DNA of 60,489 nucleotides from an uncultured Corynebacterium sp. GTDB taxonomy: Bacteria > Actinomycetota > Actinomycetes > Mycobacteriales > Mycobacteriaceae. The position numbers and the translations under genes were made by a program. The notes below the pieces were generated by a model. That model saw only the letters and a program-made list of their open reading frames with translations. It was not told where the DNA came from and did no database searches. This document shows positions 7,820 through 15,393 of this stretch, one piece after another; the first letter of the stretch is position 1, and every line of letters starts with the position of its first letter. The stretch spans positions 1-60,489 of the forward strand of contig CALTYZ010000015.1 of assembly GCA_943913645.1 (NCBI GenBank), written 5' to 3'.

Positions 7820-9154
7820 GTGGGATTGAGGCGCTCAGTGGCGCGTGCGCGCATGCCACTTGGCAGGCAAGAAGTTGAATCGCTGACAAGCGTCTGGCGT
7901 GCACGGGGATTGATTCCTGTGCTGATCGCCGTGGGATCAGCATTCGGAGCGTGGTCGTTGCTGTTGCCGGTGGTGCCCACCGCGGTGATTGACGCGAGGC
8001 AGCCCGAAAGCCTCGCCGGTCTCAGTACAGGCGTGTTCATGCTGGCTACCGTCATCACTCAGGCGTTTACTCCATGGTTGTTGCGGGTCGTGGGCTACCG
8101 CCGGGTGATCGCGGGCTCTGCGCTCTTGCTCGGTGCTCCCGCGTTCGGATACATGCTCGGCATGGATGCGATTACGCTGCTGCCAGTCAGCGCGGTGCGC
8201 GGTGTGGGCTTTGGTGCATTATCAGTTGCAGAGGCTGCAATCATCGCTGAGCTTGTACCGCTGCGGCTGCTTGGGCGGGCAACCGGCCTGCTGGGGCTTG
8301 TGGTTGGCGCAGCGCAGATGTGTGCGCTGCCGCTGGGCCTGGCGATGGCCAATGTCGTCGGTTATAACGCGGTGTACGCCCTAGGAGCCACGGTCGGTCT
8401 CGTCGCACTCGTTGTTTCGATCTTCATTCCCTCGGTTACGCCCGTGGAGCCTGACCGCGTCGCGCCAAACGTCGTGCGCGTACCGACGTGGCACCTGGTA
8501 CTCGTTCCTGCGATGGCACTGATGTTTGTCACCACAGCGTACGGGGCGATCACCAACTTCCTGCCGGTGTCAATGCGTGAACTTGACCCCCAACGCGGCG
8601 CAGCATTCGGCGGGGTGATGCTCGGTGTGATGAATTTCGCGGCCATGCTGTCGCGCTACTATGCAGGACGGGTCATGGACCGTCGGGGAGAGCCGGGAAC
8701 AGTATTGATTCCGTTCCAGGTGGCGGCGGCTACGGGTGTGCTCATGATGGCGATCATCCTGTTTTTGGAACTGCCGGTGTGGACCATGCTGGTGGCTGCG
8801 CTATTTTATGGAGCGGGCTTTGGCGCTGTGCAAAACGAATCACTCACCATGATGTTTTACCGTCTCCCACGGTCAAAATCTTCCCAGGCCTCGGCGATGT
8901 GGAATATCGCTTTTGATGGCGGTACAGGTCTCGGTTCGACTGTGTATGGCATGGTGCTGGCCAGCGTGGCGTTTGCGCCGATGTTCGGAATAGCAAGTGC
9001 TGTCATTGTGATCGGCCTTGGGGTCACGTTGCTTGACCGTCAACTTGGACGCTACCGGGTAGTTGAAGTTGGCAACCTGGCTACTCGTTTCAGGTCGGTG
9101 CAGCAACCGCGCCGCAGTAGGGCTAAGCGCTCCGGCTACACTGAGAGGCCATGA
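7820..9154 (+). CDS. Major facilitator superfamily transporter in the his operon
   Basis: Integral membrane protein of 444 residues with about 12 hydrophobic segments starting at LIPVLIAVGSAFGAWSLLLP, and MFS-type loop residues such as GRVMDRRGEPG between the two halves. The C-terminal tail is basic and cytoplasmic. The start is uncertain: GTG 7820, TTG 7826 (6-G run at best spacing), GTG 7838 and ATG 7853 are all possible. It lies between hisB and hisH and shares ATGA with hisH, so it is co-expressed with histidine synthesis. An export role for a pathway metabolite is conceivable, but the substrate cannot be read from the sequence. Confidence 0.85.
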   Translation: MGLRRSVARARMPLGRQEVESLTSVWRARGLIPVLIAVGSAFGAWSLLLPVVPTAVIDARQPESLAGLSTGVFMLATVITQAFTPWLLRVVGYRRVIAGSALLLGAPAFGYMLGMDAITLLPVSAVRGVGFGALSVAEAAIIAELVPLRLLGRATGLLGLVVGAAQMCALPLGLAMANVVGYNAVYALGATVGLVALVVSIFIPSVTPVEPDRVAPNVVRVPTWHLVLVPAMALMFVTTAYGAITNFLPVSMRELDPQRGAAFGGVMLGVMNFAAMLSRYYAGRVMDRRGEPGTVLIPFQVAAATGVLMMAIILFLELPVWTMLVAALFYGAGFGAVQNESLTMMFYRLPRSKSSQASAMWNIAFDGGTGLGSTVYGMVLASVAFAPMFGIASAVIVIGLGVTLLDRQLGRYRVVEVGNLATRFRSVQQPRRSRAKRSGYTERP

Positions 9155-9795
9155 CAGATCACCTGCGTGTTGCGGTGCTTGACTACGGGGCTGGAAACAT
9201 CCGCTCGGCGCAACGGGCGCTTGAATATGTGGGAGCGCGTGTTGAGGTGACACGGCAACCTTCGGTAGCGGTGGAAGCCGACGGACTCGTAGTTCCCGGC
9301 GTGGGGGCGTTTGCCGCGTGCATGCGCGGTTTGAACGCGATCAATGCGCCGCGCATCGTCGGGCAGCGACTTGCCGGATCGCGCCCCGTTCTCGGGATCT
9401 GTGTGGGTATGCAAGTCATGTTCGAACGAGGCGTTGAGCATGGGATAGATACGCCAGGGTTGGGTGAATGGCCGGGCGTCGTAGAAAAGCTCGCTGCCCC
9501 GGTGCTTCCCCACATGGGATGGAACACTGTCGAGGCAGCCCCTAACAGCACCATGTTCGCTGGCCTTGGAGCCGACACCCGGTTTTATTTTGTCCACTCT
9601 TTCGGGGTGTGTGATTTCCCCCTGGTGCGTGACGAGTTCATCGCGTACCCGCAGCTTTCCTGGGCCAAGCACGGCCCGGCTCGGTTTGTCGCCGCGGTTG
9701 AAAATGGCCCGCTCTGGGCGACGCAATTCCATCCGGAGAAATCCGGGGATGCTGGTCTGCACCTGCTTGAGAATTGGGTCGGCGCGCTGCGCTAG
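9151..9795 (+). CDS. hisH: Imidazole glycerol phosphate synthase, glutaminase subunit
   Basis: Class I glutamine amidotransferase, 214 residues, that supplies ammonia to HisF. The nucleophile Cys84 lies in GICVGMQ and the His-Glu pair in TQFHPEKSGDAGL; the N-terminal DYGAGNIRS and PGVGAF motifs are present. The start overlaps the MFS gene by four bases (ATGA). HisH and HisF form a heterodimer; here their genes are separated by hisA and impA, the usual actinobacterial order. Confidence 0.96.
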   Translation: MTDHLRVAVLDYGAGNIRSAQRALEYVGARVEVTRQPSVAVEADGLVVPGVGAFAACMRGLNAINAPRIVGQRLAGSRPVLGICVGMQVMFERGVEHGIDTPGLGEWPGVVEKLAAPVLPHMGWNTVEAAPNSTMFAGLGADTRFYFVHSFGVCDFPLVRDEFIAYPQLSWAKHGPARFVAAVENGPLWATQFHPEKSGDAGLHLLENWVGALR

Positions 9796-9796
9796 C

Positions 9797-9802
9797 TACG
9801 AT
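9797..9802 (+). promoter_or_regulatory. -10 element TACGAT of hisA, leaderless type
   Basis: TACGAT ends 7 bases before the hisA ATG and begins just after the hisH stop codon. No ribosome binding site is present. It suggests a promoter inside the operon producing a leaderless hisA transcript. Confidence 0.5.
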
Positions 9803-9809
9803 ACTGGCT

Positions 9810-10547
9810 ATGGGTTTTACGCTGCTTCCAGCCGTTGATGTGGTTGATGGACAAGCCGTCCGACTCGATCAGGGAAAGGCGGGTACAGAAAAAGCCTACG
9901 GCACCCCGCTCGAGGCCGCGCTTGAGTGGCAGGCACAAGGTGCCCAGTGGCTTCATCTTGTCGACCTGGATGCGGCTTTTGGGCGTGGTTCAAATTATGA
10001 TCTGCTCGCTGAAATCACCGGCAGGCTCGACATCGCAGTGGAGCTTACTGGGGGGATTCGTGATGATGCATCGCTTCACCGTGCGCTGGAGACAGGGGCA
10101 CGCCGCGTCAATATTGGTACCGCTGCCTTAAGCAACCCAGCGTGGATGACTGATGTGATTGCGCGTTATGGCGACGCAGTCGCGATTGATCTCGCGGTGG
10201 TTGAAGAAGATGGGCAGTGGCGCACGAAAGGACACGGGTGGACCTCAGACGGGGGCGACTTATGGGAAGTGCTGGAGCGTTTCGACGCAGCAGGTTGCGC
10301 GCGCTTTGTCGTCACCGACGTCAGTAAAGACGGCACCCTAGTTGGGCCGAATGTGGAGCTGCTGCGAGAGGTATCGGCTGCCACTGAGGCAGCGGTGACT
10401 GCCTCAGGTGGGATTGCCTCGCTGGATGATCTTACGGAACTGGCCACGTACTACGACGAAGGCATCGATTCCGCGATCATCGGAAAAGCGCTCTATGAGC
10501 AGCGATTTCAGCTCAGTGATGCGCTCGATGCTGTCCGTTGCCTTTGA
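9810..10547 (+). CDS. hisA: ProFAR isomerase HisA (PriA lineage)
   Basis: TIM-barrel isomerase of 245 residues acting on ProFAR in histidine synthesis. Catalytic aspartates lie in PAVDVVDG (Asp10) and TDVSKDGTL. It resembles actinobacterial PriA throughout (GKAGTEKAYG, ELTGGIRDD, SDGGDLWEVLERFD). PriA also serves tryptophan synthesis as TrpF, using an arginine in the loop before the conserved Trp. Here that loop reads TKGHGW, with His142 where PriA of M. tuberculosis has Arg. That favours a histidine-only enzyme, as described for the corynebacterial subHisA group (inference). I chose the ATG at 9810 over an upstream frame start at 9774 inside hisH. Confidence 0.95.
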   Translation: MGFTLLPAVDVVDGQAVRLDQGKAGTEKAYGTPLEAALEWQAQGAQWLHLVDLDAAFGRGSNYDLLAEITGRLDIAVELTGGIRDDASLHRALETGARRVNIGTAALSNPAWMTDVIARYGDAVAIDLAVVEEDGQWRTKGHGWTSDGGDLWEVLERFDAAGCARFVVTDVSKDGTLVGPNVELLREVSAATEAAVTASGGIASLDDLTELATYYDEGIDSAIIGKALYEQRFQLSDALDAVRCL

Positions 10548-10559
10548 CCCACTCTGGTC

Positions 10560-10582
10560 CCAGTTAGCGATACAGTAACTGG
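10560..10582. promoter_or_regulatory. Inverted repeat over the impA promoter
   Basis: CCAGTTA (10560-10566) and TAACTGG (10576-10582) form a perfect 7-base inverted repeat with a 9-base spacer, ending 1 base before the impA ATG. The -10 element TACAGT (10571-10576) is enclosed, ending 7 bases before the ATG, so impA is probably leaderless. A protein bound here would block transcription; no regulator is identified. Confidence 0.45.
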
Positions 10583-10583
10583 C

Positions 10584-11384
10584 ATGGCGCGATCTCAAAA
10601 CGCGGCGCTTACGCACTACGCCCAGGTTGCTGATGAAGTACTAGCGGCGGCGCGTGAACTTTTTACCGCCCACCTGGGTGCGTCTCCCGCGCTGCTGAAG
10701 GGCCACGGTGACTTCGCCACGGCCGCCGACCTTGCAATCGAGGCCCTTGTGCGCGAGCGCCTCCACGCGGCGACAGGTATTGAGGTCTACGGCGAAGAAC
10801 ATGGTGGTTCACTCAACACTGATGCCTGCTGGGTAGTGGATCCGATTGACGGCACCTCGAACTATTCATCAGGCAACCCGAATTGCGCCATCTTGGTCTC
10901 GCTCATTCTCAACGGGCAGCCGGTTATTGCGCGCACCGATATCCCACTGATGCACATGTGTCTTCGTGCCGTTGCGGGTGAGCCTGTCATCTGCAATGGC
11001 AAAGCATTGCCACCAATCGGACAGCACACTGCAGCTGCAGCCCAAATCGGCGTTGGCTCAGTAGGTTCAGATGATCGGCGTCGGTTTCCCGCACAGATGC
11101 GTCTTGCGCTTATTGGGGAACTTGCTGCCACTGAGTTACGTCCGCGGATCTCTGGTTCGGTCGGGGTTGACCTTGCTTTTGTAGCGCAGGGCATTTATCA
11201 GGCGGCGGTGAGCTTCTCCCCGTATATCTGGGATAACGCCGCCGGGGTGTTATTCGCTCGGTGCGCAGGTGCGCGGGTGAGTGATCTTGATGGTCAACCC
11301 TGGCACGTTGATGCTGCTGGTGTAGTTGCTGGCACCCCCACCGCGCACGCCACTGCCTTGGAAGTGTTGGGGCGGGTACGGTAA
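10584..11384 (+). CDS. impA: Inositol monophosphatase-family phosphatase
   Basis: Metal-dependent phosphatase of 266 residues. IMPase motifs are intact: YGEEHGG, WVVDPIDGTSNY (about 83-94) and the C-terminal SPYIWDNAAGVLFARCAG. The gene sits between hisA and hisF in the same place as impA in mycobacteria and C. glutamicum. Family members hydrolyse inositol-1-phosphate or histidinol phosphate; the pathway needs a phosphatase of this type because HisB lacks one, but position alone does not decide the substrate. A leaderless promoter enclosed in an inverted repeat lies directly upstream. Confidence 0.88.
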   Translation: MARSQNAALTHYAQVADEVLAAARELFTAHLGASPALLKGHGDFATAADLAIEALVRERLHAATGIEVYGEEHGGSLNTDACWVVDPIDGTSNYSSGNPNCAILVSLILNGQPVIARTDIPLMHMCLRAVAGEPVICNGKALPPIGQHTAAAAQIGVGSVGSDDRRRFPAQMRLALIGELAATELRPRISGSVGVDLAFVAQGIYQAAVSFSPYIWDNAAGVLFARCAGARVSDLDGQPWHVDAAGVVAGTPTAHATALEVLGRVR

Positions 11385-11442
11385 GCGAAGAACAATACCC
11401 GCTTATCTATCCGCTCTCGTGCGGGTTATAAGGAGTGCCGCA

Positions 11443-12216
11443 GTGGCTGTAGCAGTGAGAGTAATTCCCTGCCTCGACGTGGATAATGGCCGAGTAGTCA
11501 AAGGGGTCAACTTTGCTAACCTGCGCGATGCGGGCGATCCTGTCGCGTTGGCGAAGCACTATAGCGAGCACGGTGCCGACGAGGTGACGTTTTTAGATGT
11601 CACAGCGTCGAAAGAGGGGCGCGGCACAATGCTTGACGTTGTGCGACGCACCGCAGAGCAGGTCTTTGTTCCGCTCACCGTCGGCGGTGGGGTGCGCTCG
11701 GTTGCAGATGTGCGTGAGCTACTGCGCGCGGGGGCGGACAAGGTCAGCGTCAATACCGCAGCCATTGAAAAACCCGAGCTGTTGCGCGAACTCAGTGGCG
11801 AATTTGGCGCACAGTGCATTGTACTGTCGGTTGACGCTCGCCGCGTGCCCCCGGGCGCAAGCCCGCAACCGTCTGGGTTCGAGGTGACCACCCACGGCGG
11901 CACCGCTTCGGCAGGCATCGATGCAGTTGAGTGGGCACGCACCGGCCAGGTCCTCGGGGTGGGTGAGATTTTGCTGAACTCGATGGACGGCGATGGCACG
12001 AAAGCAGGCTTTGACATCGAGCTGGTGCGCATGGTGCGCGAGGCGGTGCAAATCCCGATCATTGCCTCGGGGGGCGCAGGCAGCGCGGAGGACTTTCCAC
12101 CGGCTATCCAAGCCGGTGCCGACGCGGTGCTGGCGGCATCGGTATTTCACTTCGGCGAGGTCACCATCGGTGAGGTGAAAGCGGCACTGCGAGCGGCTGG
12201 GTACGAGGTGAGGTAG
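11443..12216 (+). CDS. hisF: Imidazole glycerol phosphate synthase, cyclase subunit
   Basis: TIM-barrel enzyme of 257 residues that uses ammonia from HisH to make imidazole-glycerol phosphate and AICAR from PRFAR. Catalytic aspartates are in IPCLDVDNGRVVKG and CIVLSVDARR; phosphate-binding glycines are in TVGGGVRS and IASGGAGS. The insertion RRVPPGASPQPSG after VDAR is a loop variant. The GTG at 11443 is preceded by AAGGAG (11430-11435); the frame remains open upstream into impA, but those residues do not resemble HisF. hisI starts at the next base after the stop. Confidence 0.96.
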   Translation: MAVAVRVIPCLDVDNGRVVKGVNFANLRDAGDPVALAKHYSEHGADEVTFLDVTASKEGRGTMLDVVRRTAEQVFVPLTVGGGVRSVADVRELLRAGADKVSVNTAAIEKPELLRELSGEFGAQCIVLSVDARRVPPGASPQPSGFEVTTHGGTASAGIDAVEWARTGQVLGVGEILLNSMDGDGTKAGFDIELVRMVREAVQIPIIASGGAGSAEDFPPAIQAGADAVLAASVFHFGEVTIGEVKAALRAAGYEVR

Positions 12217-12588
12217 ATGCAACCAGCAGGGTCACCTCTTAGCCCGCAGGAGGCTGTGCTTGATCCGGAGATCGCTGCCCGCCTGAAACGCAATGAGCTT
12301 GGGCTTGTTCCCGCTATCGTCCAGGCCACTGGAACCGGGGAAGTGCTGATGCTGGCCTGGATGGATGATCATGCACTTGCGTACACGCTGGCGACCCGGC
12401 AGGGGACGTATTACTCGCGTTCGCGGGCTGAGTACTGGGTCAAAGGAGCGACCAGTGGCAACGTGCAACGTGTCGTGTCGGTCGCGCTTGATTGTGATGG
12501 TGACACTCTTTTGCTCACCGTTGAGCAAACCGGAGGAGCCTGCCACACAGGAGATCGCACGTGTTTCGACGCCGATGTGCTGCTGTAA
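12217..12588 (+). CDS. hisI: Phosphoribosyl-AMP cyclohydrolase
   Basis: Hydrolyses the adenine ring of phosphoribosyl-AMP, the third step of histidine synthesis. The 123 residues are the monofunctional cyclohydrolase; the HisE pyrophosphohydrolase domain is absent. Zn- and Mg-binding signatures appear as LALDCDGDTLLLTVEQ (here VALDCDGDTL) and GACHTGDRTCF, together with VLMLAWMDDHAL and YYSRSRAEYWVKGATSG. It abuts the hisF stop with no gap and is the last his gene of the cluster. Confidence 0.96.
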   Translation: MQPAGSPLSPQEAVLDPEIAARLKRNELGLVPAIVQATGTGEVLMLAWMDDHALAYTLATRQGTYYSRSRAEYWVKGATSGNVQRVVSVALDCDGDTLLLTVEQTGGACHTGDRTCFDADVLL

Positions 12589-12643
12589 GGCAGCAGGAGG
12601 CAAGAGGGGGACAACTGCCAGCTCCAGCGGAATGAGAGCAAAC

Positions 12644-12649
12644 TAAAGT
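12644..12649 (+). promoter_or_regulatory. -10 element TAAAGT before the Trp-associated membrane protein
   Basis: TAAAGT ends 7 bases before a GTG at 12657 and overlaps nothing coding. It supports a leaderless start at 12657, in frame with ATGs at 12651 and 12663. Confidence 0.45.
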
Positions 12650-12656
12650 AATGACG

Positions 12657-13379
12657 GTGGCTATGGAGCAAAAAACCCAAAGCCGCCCACCCAAGGGGCG
12701 GTCACGCAGTGCAGCAGTGCTCGTTGGCGGCGGAGCTGCATTACTTGGGATTGCCGCGCGTGTTCCGTGGCTGACAGTGGACTATGCAGACGAACTGACC
12801 GGCGGCGGAAGCGTCGGCGTTCGTGGTGTTGCGTGGTCTGCAGAAACCACGGCAGTTGCATTGATGTTGCTTGTTGGGGCGATCGGTGTGCTCAGTTTGC
12901 GCCGCACGGGCAGGAGGGTGGTTGGGGCCATTGTGGCAGCCGCGGCGCTGGCTGCCACAGCTGCACCCGCAATGCTGCTTGCCAGCGGGGCGGATGCGAC
13001 ACGCGTGCATACTCTTCTCACCGCTGGCTCTGACAGCGCCCAGACTGGCCAGGGCGGAGCTCAAGGCTCTGCCGGGGTGCCAGAATGGTCGGAGATTACC
13101 AACATTTCTGTCAATGTTCTGGGCCCAGTACTGGCGCTGCTCGCGTGTGGGCTTGCCCTTGTCGGTGGTGTCATGGTCGCCGTTTTTCCTGGTGGTGATG
13201 GGCTTAGGTTGAACAAGTATGAGAAAGAAGCGGTGCGCCGGGATCGCATCCGCGATGATCTTGAGGCCCAGCCCGATTCGGGGCGGGTGATGTGGGATGC
13301 GCTTGATGCGGACATTGACCCGACAGAAGACGGGCAATCACAGGGACGAGCGCCTGGGCGTTCAAGTTCACCGGGGTAA
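12657..13379 (+). CDS. Trp-biosynthesis-associated membrane protein (TIGR02234-like)
   Basis: Membrane protein of about 240 residues with four hydrophobic stretches: SAAVLVGGGAALLGIAARVPWL, a segment from TAVALMLLVGAIGVLSL, AIVAAAALAATAAPAMLLAS and VLGPVLALLACGLALVGGVM. A conserved-looking W after the first segment and the short cytoplasmic tail fit the actinobacterial Trp-operon-associated family (mycobacterial homologue between trpE and trpC). Here trpE is missing upstream and a TrpC-like gene follows. Start at GTG 12657 is inferred from the -10 spacing; ATG 12651 or 12663 are alternatives. Molecular role unknown. Confidence 0.7.
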   Translation: MAMEQKTQSRPPKGRSRSAAVLVGGGAALLGIAARVPWLTVDYADELTGGGSVGVRGVAWSAETTAVALMLLVGAIGVLSLRRTGRRVVGAIVAAAALAATAAPAMLLASGADATRVHTLLTAGSDSAQTGQGGAQGSAGVPEWSEITNISVNVLGPVLALLACGLALVGGVMVAVFPGGDGLRLNKYEKEAVRRDRIRDDLEAQPDSGRVMWDALDADIDPTEDGQSQGRAPGRSSSPG

Positions 13380-13460
13380 TTTCTGCTCCACCCCACGCGG
13401 CCACTAACGTTGGTGCAGACGGGATCCTGGCTTTTGCTGACGTGGCAGTGGGAGGTGACT

Positions 13461-14279
13461 ATGCCCGCACCGAGCAGAGTGAACGACGTTGTCGCTGAGG
13501 TCTTGCGCGACGTTGCTGTCCGTGAAGCAGCAGTTCCCTATACCGAGATTAAGCTGCGCTCCCGCAGTATGGAACCCACCCGTGATGCCCGAGCTGCCAT
13601 GCTGCGAAACGGCTGTGGTGTGATCGCTGAGATCAAACTTAACTCGCCGGTATTTGGCCCCACTCGTGTGGATAGACGCGACATCGTCGAGGTGGCCCGC
13701 GCGATTGAACGGGGTGGGGCTCATCTGATTGCCTGCCAGACGGAGCGTCTGCGTTTTGACGGGTCTTTGCATGACATGGCTGCGGCCCGCGACGCTGTTT
13801 CTCTTCCGATGGTGTGCCGCGACGTCATCGTGGACCCATACCAAATCCATGAAGCCCGCTGCTACGGTGCCGATGTCGTTCCCCTCCAAGTTAGGATTTT
13901 GGACCAGGCGCGGTTGAGTTCGCTCATTGACCGGGCTGAATCCTTGGGCATGGTGGTGATGGCTGAGGTGCGTACCCCTGAAGAGGCAGACCGAGCCCTG
14001 CACGCAGGAGCAAGTGTGATCGCCGTGAACTCCTGGACGTTTGATACTAACGACCTGAAGCGTGGCGCGTTTGACGCGATTGTTCCAGGGCTTCCGAGTG
14101 ACGTCATCAAAATCAGTCTCGGCGGGGTGCGCGGTGTGCGTGACCTGCTCGCCGCAGCCGCAAGTGGGGCAGATGCGGTGCTTGCGGCGGAGGCGATCAT
14201 GAGCGAAGACGATATCTTCGCGGCAACGCGCGCCCTTGCTGCAGCCGGACAACACCCATCATGCCCGTCGCGGCATTGA
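13461..14279 (+). CDS. TrpC-like (indole-3-glycerol phosphate synthase fold) protein with altered active site
   Basis: TIM-barrel protein of 272 residues, related along its length to indole-3-glycerol phosphate synthase. Retained relative to TrpC: Glu57 and Lys59 (VIAEIKLNSP), Glu169 (MAEVRTPEEADRAL) and Asn190 (IAVNSW). Changed: the general-acid Lys of the CKDF motif is Arg120 (VCRDVIV), the Glu-Ser of the AESG motif is Leu220-Gly221 (KISLGGV), and the phosphate-loop VGE is AAE. It may therefore be inactive as a synthase or act on something else. The ATG at 13461 has GGAGG 5 bases away. Neighbours trpB and trpA, expected in mycobacterial order, are absent. Residue comparison is from memory of the family. 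Confidence 0.8.
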   Translation: MPAPSRVNDVVAEVLRDVAVREAAVPYTEIKLRSRSMEPTRDARAAMLRNGCGVIAEIKLNSPVFGPTRVDRRDIVEVARAIERGGAHLIACQTERLRFDGSLHDMAAARDAVSLPMVCRDVIVDPYQIHEARCYGADVVPLQVRILDQARLSSLIDRAESLGMVVMAEVRTPEEADRALHAGASVIAVNSWTFDTNDLKRGAFDAIVPGLPSDVIKISLGGVRGVRDLLAAAASGADAVLAAEAIMSEDDIFAATRALAAAGQHPSCPSRH

Positions 14280-14311
14280 TAGCCCACGAAGCACCGTGCA
14301 TGTTGGTTAGG

Positions 14312-14319
14312 CATACTGT
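14312..14319 (+). promoter_or_regulatory. Possible -10 of lgt (CATACT/TACTGT), leaderless type
   Basis: CATACT (14312-14317) ends 7 bases and TACTGT (14314-14319) 5 bases before the GTG at 14325. There is no ribosome binding site for that GTG. The signal is weaker than at the other leaderless genes. Confidence 0.35.
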
Positions 14320-14324
14320 GTGAC

Positions 14325-15311
14325 GTGCATACTGACGTACAACCAGTCCAGACCGTCCAGACTGTGCAGACCGTGCAGGCGATGGTGTTGGCCAACCTCC
14401 CGTCGCCGCCGCAAGGCGTCTGGTACATCGGGCCCGTCCCGGTTCGTGCCTATGCGCTGTGCATCATTGCGGGCATCATCGTCGCGATGTGGATAGGCAT
14501 ACGCCGTTACGAAGCACGTGGCGGCAACCCCGACACTGTCTGGGATGCGGCGATTGTGGCCATCCCGGCCGGCATCATCGGCGGTCGTATCTACCACGTG
14601 ATCACCGATCATGATAAGTACTTCGGGGAGGGCAAAAACCCCTGGCAAGCGTTCAATATTTCTGGGGGCGGACTCGGTATCTGGGGTGCGGTTGCGCTCG
14701 GTGCGTTCGCGGTGTGGCTGCTGATGCGATTCAAGAAGCTGCCGTTTGCACCGCTTGCAGATGCGTTGGTACCAGGCGTGGTGTTGGCGCAGGGGATTGG
14801 GCGCCTTGGTAACTGGTTCAATCAGGAGCTCTATGGCGCGCCGACTGATGTTGCGTGGGCGCTTGACTTGTATTATCGCGTTGATGAAGCAGGCAATTAT
14901 GCTCCGCTCACTGGCCGATCGACCGGAGAAGTAATCGCCAGCGTGCACCCGACGTTCTTGTACGAGCTGCTCTGGAACCTGCTGGTGTTCGCGTTCCTCA
15001 TCTGGGCTGATCGGCGCTATCGCCTCGGAAAAGGACGCGTGCTTTGGCTTTATGTTGCCAGCTACACACTCGGCCGGTTCTTCATCGAGCTCATGCGTAC
15101 AGATGAAGCAACGTTGATTCTTGGTCTGCGTGTGAACACGTGGGTTTCTACAATCCTGTTTATCGTTGCTATCATCATGTTTTTGCGCACCTCACGCGGG
15201 CGTGAAACACCTGAGGAAGTTGATCCGACATACCAGGCCGCGCGCAACGATGCTGCGAATCTTCGCGGCATCGAACGTGCTGACCAAAGCACGGCGGATG
15301 ATAATCGGTAG
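14325..15311 (+). CDS. lgt: Prolipoprotein diacylglyceryl transferase
   Basis: Integral membrane enzyme that transfers diacylglycerol from phosphatidylglycerol to the lipobox cysteine of prolipoproteins such as the one at 2144. The 328 residues contain seven or so hydrophobic segments and the Lgt signature GRLGNWFNQELYGAPT, plus HPTFLYELLWNL and RFFIELMRTD. The N terminus carries four copies of a Val-Gln-Thr/Ala unit (residues 8-19) that is not part of the enzyme; an ATG at 14382, after the repeat, is an alternative start giving a normal-looking N terminus. The hydrophilic C-terminal tail is short compared with some actinobacteria. Confidence 0.95.
   Translation: MHTDVQPVQTVQTVQTVQAMVLANLPSPPQGVWYIGPVPVRAYALCIIAGIIVAMWIGIRRYEARGGNPDTVWDAAIVAIPAGIIGGRIYHVITDHDKYFGEGKNPWQAFNISGGGLGIWGAVALGAFAVWLLMRFKKLPFAPLADALVPGVVLAQGIGRLGNWFNQELYGAPTDVAWALDLYYRVDEAGNYAPLTGRSTGEVIASVHPTFLYELLWNLLVFAFLIWADRRYRLGKGRVLWLYVASYTLGRFFIELMRTDEATLILGLRVNTWVSTILFIVAIIMFLRTSRGRETPEEVDPTYQAARNDAANLRGIERADQSTADDNR
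14346..14381 (+). repeat. Four 9-base tandem repeats at the start of lgt
   Basis: GTCCAGACC, GTCCAGACT, GTGCAGACC and GTGCAGGCG follow without gaps and encode Val-Gln-Thr three times and Val-Gln-Ala once. Whole-codon units would keep the frame if the number changed. Confidence 0.8.
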
Positions 15312-15356
15312 GGTAGGCGCATGAAAGACGGGTCATCCACCCGCGTCTGAAAGGGT

Positions 15357-15362
15357 TAGAGT
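15357..15362 (+). promoter_or_regulatory. -10 element TAGAGT of pyk
   Basis: TAGAGT lies 31 bases before the chosen pyk GTG, leaving a leader of about 25 bases that holds the AGG ribosome binding site at 15383-15385. Confidence 0.45.
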
Positions 15363-15393
15363 CAGAATTGCTATGCAAAGCTAGGTGAACGAC

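Noticed and set aside
9136..9762. Long minus-strand frame opposite hisH
   Set aside because: Composition is Arg/His/Pro-rich without family motifs, and hisH on the plus strand is certain.
13404..14255. 283-residue minus-strand frame opposite the TrpC-like gene
   Set aside because: No motif and no start signal; it mirrors the codon pattern of the plus-strand gene, which has clear TIM-barrel homology.
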